DNA of 64,000 nt from Pseudevernia furfuracea (taxonomy: Eukaryota > Ascomycota > Lecanoromycetes > Lecanorales > Parmeliaceae), in NCBI GenBank assembly GCA_022315425.1, contig JAIUPT010000040.1, positions 124,001 through 188,000 of the forward strand, in the 5' to 3' direction. The position numbers and the translations under genes were made by a program. This document shows, in pieces, positions 55,968 through 64,000 of the stretch (positions are counted from its first letter, which is position 1; every line of letters starts with the position of its first letter). The notes beneath the pieces were generated by a model. The model worked only from the letters and a program-made list of their open reading frames with translations, searched no databases and had not been told where the DNA came from.

Positions 55968-58562
55968 ATGGGTCGCCCTAAGGCCACCGCTAAAGCAAAT
56001 GACAGCGCGGCACTCAGCACGTCCCAGAAGAAGCAGGGTAAGAAGAGCGCGAAAATCACGAAAAAGGAAGCGTTCATCGAGACACTCTCGCAATCTGCGT
56101 CGAAACTAAAATAGGCGAAAGACAAAAATCCGCGCAATGTGTTTAACGAGATGGCACTCGCCGCAACCCCAAACCCGCTCCTCCATCATTCATCCCGCCC
56201 TCAAAAAATGGCACGAGCAAGTGAGGATGACGACCTGATCATGATTCCGTCCAGCCAATTTACGCCTAATCGACTATCGCGCCGGCCCGATCCAATGATG
56301 CCCGGTCCAAGCGCTTACGATACTGACGTATCGAACATCCAAGACCTTACAGACTGTAAGCCAAAGCCGCGAACTGGGAGGCTTGATCATCTCCGAATAG
56401 AAGTGCCGCCCGTGAGCAGCAGTGCAGGGATAAACAGTGACCACATTAACATGAGCACGAAATTGACGAAAGAAGGAAACAGGTAAGTAGACGAAGACAC
56501 TATCGAGATGAATGACAAAAGAGAGAAGCTAACGAATCGAAGACACGGGGATCATAGGCTAGGTCTGTAGACACTCGAGAGAGATCGTGAGGTCGAGCCA
56601 AGATGGTAATCACGGTCGTGATTATACCCTCGCGCGAACGGAAATGATGCTAAGGGAGCGAGGTATTCTCAACGAATATTACGCTACATTTCGAGATGGC
56701 CTTCCTATGGGGGAAGAGCAATTCTGTATATGGGAAAACATCAATGCAAGTGCGTACCTTATACCCTTTCAATCATCTTAAAGCACGGTTGACGTGAACC
56801 TCGTTAATAAAATTTACCTTGTTGCCGTTGTTTGCGGCAAGCAGATCAGCATGCCTTCGGAAGTTGCGATGCAATCTTTGCTGAGAGCGGAGAGATCTTG
56901 CGGAAATGCTCCCATTGCGCCGGCCTGCGGGCCGACTGCGAATCTGTATGTAAACACATACAGTTTATAATTCAAACATAGCTGAAGCGTCTGCTGATCT
57001 CAATTCAAGGTCTTGCCCGTTTGGGAGGTTAGGCACCTTGCCAACTCCCTCCTCCGTCGCCGCGTTTATCGCGAGCGTATTATACGTCGTAGATAAGGGA
57101 GAGACCATTCACAATCTGTCAGCAGCCCTTTTTTCGCCGCTTGCGTCAAGGCTTTCGACTTCGAGCTAACTCGCAATGAGCGAGTTCGTGATCGTTTGGG
57201 GGGGAAGAAGAAGCCGGATGGGCTGGCGGCTCAGGTGGATCAAGCCAAATCGCTTCGGCGAATTGGCAATGCCCTTGAGGGCATTTATGATCATCACCGC
57301 CACCACCTCCGCCGTTGCTTACTTATAATTTTCGTTATAGAAAGAGGCCCTTCAATCGCGACGGATTGAAACAGAACCTCACCATCAACAGTCGACTTAT
57401 GGCTTTGGCTGTTGAGTCAGCAGCAGCCAGGATCCATTATTACGGTGCTGGTATTAGGAAAGGATGGCTTTGGTGTCACGGCTGAGCATTTCCAAAAATT
57501 GGATCCACAAACAGGAACAGCTGGTATCCAGGTAAGACTAGTTATATGTCATGATGTCTCGACTCAAGCGCGCAATCATGGAATGCCTCTAGGAACGCGC
57601 CCTTCGACACCTTTCTCTACCCTTCTAATCTCGAGAATACGAAAGCAAGTATTAGACGTGAAGCAGATGATGTTGACGCAGGCTGAGTGAACAGGATAAC
57701 AGGTTTCAGAGTATTCACCGCTTATATTGAAACAATCTTTGATGAAAAGACAGTGTTGACGACAGTGATGACATCGCAGAATAAACTTCAGAGAATCACT
57801 TATCGCTGCGACGCAGTAGATATCAAGGTCAAATGTGACGACATTGTGTGATCAGTTAAGGCTCTGACTTTCAAAAGGGATTCGACACGGATGATGAATC
57901 AAAGAACAAGCTTGACGAAGCTTACGGCACACCAGACGAGCCCTCTCCCGCACTGTCGTCGTCGCTGGATTCATGGGCGGAAGCCCCGCCTAAAAACATC
58001 GTCAGTACTGTCAAAACGTATGGTTAGGGTTTGGGTTAGGGTTAAGAAGAAAACCAAACGCTGCCACCTGCTGGCGAAATGCGAAAGGTGTACACTTTCA
58101 GGTGACCGCGGTATATGGGAACGGTGGCAGGAGGAGGGCAGTATCACTTTTGACCTCTTCCGCCATCTTTGGCCTGGGATTTCAATAGGTATGGAGTTGG
58201 AAGCGGGTATTGGAGACATGATCGATGAGGATTTCCGGATGTATCGATATCATCAACGGCTGATTGACGGGAAGCCCAACTTCGGCTGGCAAAGGAATAG
58301 GCTTCACTCTCTTACACAGCAAGCTGTACGCGCGGACATTGGATACTGGCTTTCGTACGTTGCGTTAAGACCGGACGGCAATCCACGTCTCGTCTCATAT
58401 CCTTATTACACAAAGCTTGCCAGCGCTGGAGACCGCACTTTTTTCCGTCACTGTGATATGAACATTGAGCGGTTTTTGACGGATGGAACAGGTGGAAACA
58501 TCATCCAAGGGTCGGTCTCATTGGATGACGAAACGATTGAGGGTGGTTGTACCCAAAGTTAG
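55968..58562 (+). pseudogene. Decayed gene: AT-hook-like N-terminus and HxD dioxygenase-like C-terminus
   Basis: ATG 55968 opens MGRPKATAKAND, then Lys-rich text. The GRPK core resembles an AT-hook. TAG at 56112-56114 interrupts, and the same frame goes on to a GTAAGT donor at 56483. Later readable pieces in order: TEMMLRERGILNEYYATFRDG (56587-56755 region), a CSHCAGLRADC segment (about 56910), VLPVWEVRHLANSLLRRR (about 57012), LGGKKKPDGLAAQVDQAKSL (about 57205), DTDDESKNKLDEAYGTPDE (57884 onwards), and a long end with IGYWLSYVALRPDGNPRLV, FFRHCDMNIERFL and IIQGSVSLDDETIEGGC. HxD followed by GSVSLDDE resembles Fe(II)/2-oxoglutarate dioxygenases, but the distal His and 2OG-binding Arg are not located. 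A 22-nt telomere-like tract shifts the frame. Whether this is one gene is inferred from order and strand. Confidence 0.45.
58022..58043 (+). repeat. Interstitial telomere-like tract (TTAGGG)n
   Basis: 22 bases read as GGTTAGGG, GTTTGGG and GTTAGGGTT units, that is, about 3.5 copies of the fungal telomere repeat with one variant (TTTGGG). It sits within the reading frame of the decayed gene. Leaving these 22 bases out makes the upstream frame (ending TVKTY) run directly into the downstream frame (starting KKKTKRCHLL). Confidence 0.8.
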
Positions 58563-59540
58563 CGGGAAGTTGCGGATAAGAGGTTGAATAGGACCGCGGA
58601 TACAACAGACAAGGCGACCAGACCTTTTCGTAAGATTTGTTTTGCCTGGGATGCAAAACGATGTCGAAAACACCGAGGAACCGAAGCCCGACAGCGCGAA
58701 TGCACCGGAAGATGACCATGCCGAAGATAAGAAAAAGACGGAGAAGAAGAGGATGAGGGTTCAGATGAGGACGACGGTTTGGATGAGGAAGCCCGTCGAC
58801 TGAGAAAGGAGCAGTAAATGGAGTGGGATAAGGTAGTTGTGCTCACAATGGACAAAATGGGTCTCAGCGGCGGTTCATGTCACAAGTCTAAGAAATTCCA
58901 TGACAGGTTAGAAAAGGCCCAACGACGACATCATTACTTATGAATGTTGAAAAGACATTCGTTGGGTGATTGGCTGCACAAAGTGAGAATATGGGCATGG
59001 TGAGATCTAGCCCTCTCACTTCTTCAGTAGTACATACCGCAATTTCACCATGGAAAAGAGTCGAGGTGACGAGCTAGACGACGACGGCACACGCGCGATA
59101 AAACTTTAGGATGAAAGTTTGGGCATGACTAAGAAGCCTACCTAGACTTGGCGAGACGCAACCACGTCCTTTCAACTTCCAGCACCTACCATATCAACCC
59201 GTCATCGAGACCGGCAAATCAATAACATGGCTCAGATGCATATGAGAGCGGCAGCTGTGGGAAAAGCGTACAGATATTTTACGCGTTATCTGCAGGAACT
59301 TCGTGTGGGTGCCCGTTATGTCTCGGTCAACCTCCAGTCAGATCCCGATTTGGATAAAAGACAGGGGTGTATGCACCAAGAATCCGCTCAGGATTTTCAT
59401 CAAAGAGCAGAATCGTTGGGATAAAAACATCCTTGGTCTGCTGGTATGGACGAGGGAGCGGAAAGTGGAAAGAAGATCGCCTTTGAGCTATTTGGATATT
59501 GGAGACCCTCGACTATTATATTCGAAGAAATGAGAAATGA
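58563..59540 (+). pseudogene. Tail of the decayed block
   Basis: Fragments without a common frame. The clearest is MAQMHMRAAAVGKAYRYFTR with ELRVGARYVSVNLQSDPDLD at 59227-59424, which reads like a natural protein but belongs to no family I can name. Acidic/basic low-complexity lies at 58690-58800. No start, stop or splice structure is convincing. Confidence 0.35.
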
Positions 59541-60218
59541 GAGGAGCCAACGGTGTCCTTCGCCACAATTGTCTCATCCAAATATTCAGCTACGGGTGGC
59601 AGGTACCTGAATACTAACTCCAGTATTAGATGCCTCGACAGGTTTTGTTTACTTTCCAGCTTGGCGATAGAAATTATAGAAGGGCGATTCTAGAACTTCA
59701 ACTATGGTGCGCTTGGCTTGGGGAAATCAGAGTTTTGTTCCGATATTTGTCATTTGGTAGAAACTTCTAGTTGATTTTGGAAATGCCAAGGGAGAAGAAT
59801 TGCGTTATATATCTTGGCATGAGTCAAAGACTGAGGCCTATTTATTACTTGCCAGTCTTCCAGCTGCTCTTTTAATACATTCATTATTCACAGTTCATAC
59901 AACAAGACACTCTCAAAGCCAACATTCACACAGCTTCACAGCACTTGTCCTATGAAATCTTTTTCTAGTAATAAGACATAGTATCACTGTTATAATTCGG
60001 TATGTGATCTTATTGGCCAGTTATTAGCCGTGGAAGCCATGGGTTCCCCTTTATGTCTCTTGCCGTCGGAAATAAACAGTATTCCCGGCTTGCTAACACT
60101 TTTCTAGATTGGGTATACACACGCTCTTAATCTGTGCCGTTCAAATTTTCACACACTCATCCTGTACATCTTCGACCTGTACTAGAACCTCAACATACAT
60201 CCACGAAACATCGTCAAC
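59541..60218. other. Intergenic, AT-rich
   Basis: Promoter and leader of the amidoligase gene. No gene is supported. Confidence 0.55.
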
Positions 60219-61871
60219 ATGCTCAACTCCACCTTTCAAGTTACTTTCGGCATCGAAGTCGAGTGCATCCTCGCCTTCCACGAGACCCTCCTCCGCAACC
60301 AGCTTGCAGCCACCGAAACCGACTCCAAGATCGTGAAAGACATCCCCGATGATGTCCGCCGAAAGCTCAACCAAGTCTCCCAACAGTATCTGGTTGCAGA
60401 TTTAGGTCGACACGATACATCACGCGAGAAGTACATGGGTTGGGGTCTCACAACACCCACCGCCTACCCGGCCGAGCGGGATAACATCAGATTCCAGGAG
60501 GACATGGACAAACATCTTAAAGAATACGGCTACCGAGGATATGGCGGTGAGATCCTATATGTCGCCCAGACTCTTCTCCCACCAGGAGTTCAAGTCCACG
60601 ACTCTTTCAACGGGGAGAACAAATACACCGACTTTACACACTGGCATCTAACGCACGAGCGAGGCCTTGCTGGCGTGGACAAGGAGAATTTGATGCAGCG
60701 CCCGGAGAGACTCGCCGAACTTGAGGCACCGAACGATCCCACGAACGTGTTCAAACAACCGCGCTTGACCAAGGATTGGGACACTCACCCTCTCGAACTC
60801 GTATCACGGGTTCTTTCCTACGATTCTGCCTCTATCGCCGAGCTCCAGAAGCACCTGACGGCTCTCCGAGTCGGATTACTGCACTTCGCTTTCGCAACCC
60901 AACACTGCGGGTTGCACGTTCACGTCGGGCTTCCTGTCCCTACCAAGTAAGTAAACTTCGAAGCCGTCCCTTTCTCGATGTCAATCCTCCCATGTAAAGC
61001 AAATCAGGCTGACTCCGAGCCTTCTTCAGTCACCCAGCCGGCACACCACCGCCGACCTTCACCCTACCAACGCTACAGCACCTGGCGTACATACAAGTCA
61101 TGTACGAAGCCAAAATCAGCGAGCTGCATCCGAAATCCCGAGGCGACGAAACGAATCTCGACCTCCATTCCAACATTGAGAATTTCTACGAAGAGCCAGA
61201 ACCCCCCACAGACGCCGAGTACGCTGCCATGGCCGCCCGAGGTAAGAATCCTTTTGGAGCCTTGATACTGGCAGAAAGACGCTGAATTCGTGACCCTTCT
61301 AGTCGACGCTGGCGAAGATCCAGGCCTCGTCTATGAAGACCAACCATCTCTAGTATTCTCCTTCAAGAGGACACGGGAGAAGATTTTCGCCAAAGACATG
61401 ACGGTGTCGAAGCTCTCGGAGCTCATGGGCGGGAAAAAGAGGGAGAGGAACGTCAATTGGAAATACGTGGCGCGGACAGGAGGTATCAACATCCTTCCCA
61501 ACTTAACCCCTCCAGTCTTCCAAACCCCCCCCCCCCCCCTTTCCGCTCGGCCTCCAAGCGGTGCTGGTGTAAGGATCAAACACTGACACGGCCATTTCAC
61601 AACAGGAAATGCGCGCACCATCGAATTCCGCCAACACGAGGGCACACTCTCCCCCGTCGCCATCGAACGTTGGGTCACCTTCCTCGTCGGTCTAGTCCGG
61701 CTGGCTGAACACAACAGTCGAATCCACGGCTCGGAACCGGATTACGACGGCGCGGGATACAAGTACCGAGAAGTGAACGAGAGATTGAGCGTGTGGGATT
61801 TGATGGAGGCGATGGAGCTGGAGAAGAGTGAGGTGGATTATTGGAGGGGTGTGGTAGCTAGCCGGGCATAA
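60219..61871 (+). CDS. Fungal amidoligase-family protein
   Basis: Four exons fit in phase: 60219-60946, 61030-61241, 61303-61482, 61606-61871 (461 residues). Introns are 83, 61 and 123 nt; the third carries a poly-C run. Signatures of the ATP-grasp-like/COOH-NH2 amidoligase family are FGIEVECILAFHE near the start, DWDTHPLELVSRVLSYDS, CGLHVHVGLP and ARTIEFRQHEGTL near the end. The family is related to glutamine synthetase and glutamate-cysteine ligase folds and is predicted to form amide bonds; substrates in fungi are unknown. No damage is seen. The neighbours give no hint of a pathway. Confidence 0.88.
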
Positions 61872-63678
61872 GGAGGCTAGAGCGGTATCGAGAAGGAGGA
61901 ATGGGGTTTCGGTAGGAGGCTGTGGGGGGTTTTGAATGTGGCTAGGAAGGATAGGCTTCGGTGGTGATGATGTTGGTCGATTGTATCCTGCTAGAAGGCA
62001 CACAGGTTGTATTGCCTGAAGACTTGAGTGGATGGAACGAGGGCTTAGCAACGCGCTGCCAGCGTTAGGGGCGAAGTTATAGGGTAGCAATGCAACTAAA
62101 ACTTTCTACTACTCCCTCCACATAGGGTAGTCCACAGTGCTAGCCTGTTTGATGTCGAAGGGTGGTTCGGTCAAAATTCAAAACCACTTCCTTTCTGCAT
62201 TCTTCCTGTTGCTATTTCCGCGGTAGCCATTTTTATCTGCTTGCGACAAGGCAGTGTGAGGATCCCAGAAAAGATGACTTGCCAGTGCCATGGCCGAAAG
62301 ACCGTAACCCCATGTCGGAGTTTCGAAGGCAGGCCGCTTCTCCTTTCCCACGACCTGTTCCAGAACCGGAGTTATCTACTACCCTCCTTCGCTTCCCCAC
62401 CACAAAGACTTCGTATTCAGCCCCATTGCCATCTCCTCCGCGTAAGAGGTCAACGTGACCTGCCTGAACGGTGCATGAAGGTTGAGGGAGCACGACAGCA
62501 CCGTTATTCGGCAGGACGGAATCAAGATCCGAATTTCGCGCAGACATCGGTGCAGGGTTCGAAGAGGTGGTGTTCTGCAAGACTGTAACTCGATGAGCTA
62601 CCAACGGAGAATCGCCCGAGCAAGAAAAAATCATGCTGAACACAAGGATGAAAGAAGTCTTGATCGGCATGGCTTACTGTGGCGGAAATCTCAGCAGCCC
62701 GTTCCCAACTTGGAAAGTTTAACTGATCCCCCTCTCGAACGGCGGCGAGTCAGAACCGCTTCCCCTTTGTCTTTTCGAACTCTTCTTTTGCAGCTCTAAC
62801 CTCTCAGTCGGCAAACTCTAGACTACCACCAGCCGAGTCCTGGGGAGAAATGCAGCCAACAAACTCAACACACGTCCACACGTCTTCGTGGCGGCTCATA
62901 CAAAAACACGGACCTTCAATCCGTATACCCCTGCATCCGTGCAAGGGGTTTTTTTTTTCTCTTTTTGGCTAAGCTTCATGCAACGATGAGCTGATTCCCA
63001 TGGCCAGAATGGAGCGTTCGCACCCACCCAACAGACCCCCTTCTTCGCTCAGCCCAAGCTTCCTTTGTGAGAGCGTCCTAGAATCTGCATGCTAGTGCTC
63101 TGGAGCTCCCGGTATAGCTTCGTTGTGAATGGACGAACCAAGGTCGGCTTGGAATGTTTCCTCAGCTCGCTTTACTACTGGAGCTAACAACATTTGCAAG
63201 TCTTAAACATATCTTCACTAACTGAAGCGTTGGGGTGGATAGACTCTATGTTATGATCAAATCAGGCTCCAATTACGATCCTCGCGAAGCCTGGTGCGGC
63301 TCGTCATGGATAAAAGCCAGGTGCTAGGTAAAAATGAGACGTGCCGGATATCACCAATGGGACTCAGGATGGCGTACTCAATGTGTGAGGGGTGAGCTGA
63401 AAGCGTGGAGGTAATAAGACGGTTATACAGGATTGACTGATCAAGTTGGAAAGACGTTTTGATCTAAGTAAAGGTACACAGCCTTTTGTTGTATGAGGCA
63501 GGCTAGCTATACCATAGCATTGACCGTGTGCACTTCCTACCAGGCTTTTCCCCATCTTCGATAAATGTGTACGTCCAAGAGGCCGGGATAGCCAGCCATT
63601 TGCAAAAACATACATATCCACGCACAGCTTCCTTAGTAATTAGCTTGCAGCATATCCCTAGGTATCACCGCCCCAGTT
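61872..63678. other. Intergenic, no convincing protein gene
   Basis: The minus-strand frame 62233-62670 (145 codons) begins with a signal-like MPIKTSFILVFSMIFSC but continues into Gly/Arg/Ser text without a domain; I do not accept it as a gene, though a small secreted protein is conceivable. A possible structured RNA near 62880-62958 is listed separately. The rest shows nothing. Confidence 0.45.
62880..62958 (+). ncRNA. Candidate Pol III-type transcript end: two hairpins and T10
   Basis: ACGGA/TCCGT (62908-62912 and 62920-62924, 7-base loop) is followed by CCCCTGCA/TGCA-A-GGGG (62928-62935 and 62940-62948, 4-base loop, one bulge) and directly by ten T (62949-62958). This arrangement resembles the end of an RNA polymerase III transcript. 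The first loop carries CTTCAATCC, loosely like a B box. No tRNA, 5S, U6 or SRP fold fits. Confidence 0.2.
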
Positions 63679-64000
63679 TCAAGTAATCGCCACAAAACCT
63701 AACCCTTCTCTCGCCTTTCTACAAGCCATCTTGAGCGCTTGCTCCTCGGTATCGGTCCAATTGACACTTAACTGATCCCATTTCTTTACTGCATACTCCC
63801 GCTTAAAGGTTCGTTGCATTTCCTGCAGACGAGCCATTTCGCGCGGATCGCCTGTGCCGCTGTACACGACTAGTAAGGTGCAAGGAGGAAGAACGTCACG
63901 GACAGCCTTGATATTGTTGACCGTTTTTGCGACCGCTTCTGTGAGGGTTGGGGGAGCGAAGTCGGTGGAGGTGGGGGTAGAGTTTTGAGGGGTCTGGTTG
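63679..64000 (-). CDS. C-terminal end of a gene running off the window, possibly RNA exonuclease
   Basis: The frame is open from the window edge to the stop at 63679-63681 (about 106 residues seen). It contains LPPCTLLVVYSGTGDPREMA, RLQEMQRTFKREYAVKKWD and NWTDTEEQALKMACRKAREG. I recall the SGTGDPREM-RLQ pattern from the C-terminal tails of fungal Rex1/Rnh70-type 3'-5' RNA exonucleases, but the DEDD catalytic part is outside the window, so the name is tentative. The start and exon structure are unseen. Confidence 0.55.
   Translation of the reverse strand, partial: NQTPQNSTPTSTDFAPPTLTEAVAKTVNNIKAVRDVLPPCTLLVVYSGTGDPREMARLQEMQRTFKREYAVKKWDQLSVNWTDTEEQALKMACRKAREGLGFVAIT

Noticed and set aside
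62540..62610. tRNA-like text (TAGCTCATCGAG, CTTCGAACC) on the minus strand
   Set aside because: The D-arm loop would be too short, acceptor ends do not pair and no anticodon arm forms.
62233..62670. 145-codon minus-strand ORF with a signal-like start
   Set aside because: After the first 20 residues it is Gly/Arg/Ser-rich without domain, and it is opposed by equally long plus-strand ORFs.
1..64000. CRISPR arrays, bacterial operons or rRNA operons
   Set aside because: The sequence is eukaryotic with spliceosomal introns; no direct repeat-spacer pattern was seen.

Overview
The window is nuclear DNA of a filamentous ascomycete (Pezizomycotina; a Dothideomycete or black-yeast relative is likely, but I cannot fix the genus). 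The evidence is many 48-120 nt introns with GTRNGT donors and CTRAY-like branch points, typical fungal gene families (PEX6, Kelch membrane protein, APC permease, STAND/NLR proteins, fungal amidoligase), TTAGGG-type telomeric repeats, and an AT-rich stretch with a RIP-like dinucleotide bias. Splice structures were read by hand from donor/acceptor/phase agreement and protein continuity. No alignment or database search was run.

Layout. 1-3.7 kb: a broken patatin/NB-ARC/TPR-like NLR. 3.7-8.8 kb: gene-poor, with a (GAA)n tract in degenerate repeats, a decayed MFS transporter and a RIP-like block. 8.8-10 kb: a four-exon secreted or membrane-anchored protein. 10-14 kb: gene-poor and low-complexity, with one proline-rich ORF. 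14.2-16.3 kb: seven-exon amino-acid permease. 17.5-19.6 kb: six-exon Kelch-type single-pass membrane protein. 20.5-21 kb: small secreted cysteine-containing protein. 21.8-23.2 kb: kinase-like gene interrupted by one in-frame TGA. 23.3-25.1 kb: fragment of a non-LTR retrotransposon. 25.4-28.3 kb: HeLo-like/NACHT/ankyrin NLR. 28.8-29.0 kb: small, probably N-myristoylated protein.

31-38.3 kb is a conserved core: a steryl-ester/triglyceride lipase and PEX6, divergently transcribed. 40.4-41.1 kb: an unknown gene split by two frameshifts. 42.4-43.2 kb: SRR1-like protein. 43.2-44.7 kb: NACHT NLR relic. 44.9-47.7 kb: large SAM methyltransferase-like protein. 48.7-49.7 kb: ribulose-phosphate 3-epimerase. 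50.3-52.6 kb: type II membrane nucleotide pyrophosphatase/phosphodiesterase. 53.5-59.5 kb: a decayed block, first a superfamily-2/SNF2-like helicase relic and then a basic, AT-hook-like protein ending in a region with an HxD motif resembling Fe(II)/2-oxoglutarate dioxygenases. A 22-nt telomere-like tract interrupts its reading frame. 60.2-61.9 kb: four-exon amidoligase-family protein. 63.7-64 kb: the C-terminal end of a gene that runs off the window, possibly an RNA exonuclease.

The genes do not form one pathway. Housekeeping genes (PEX6, lipase, epimerase, phosphodiesterase) alternate with accessory islands containing NLRs, a kinase-like gene, transposon debris and decayed genes. The most unusual parts are the 53-59 kb block and its telomeric insertion, and the repeated pattern of otherwise readable genes cut by isolated TGA codons.
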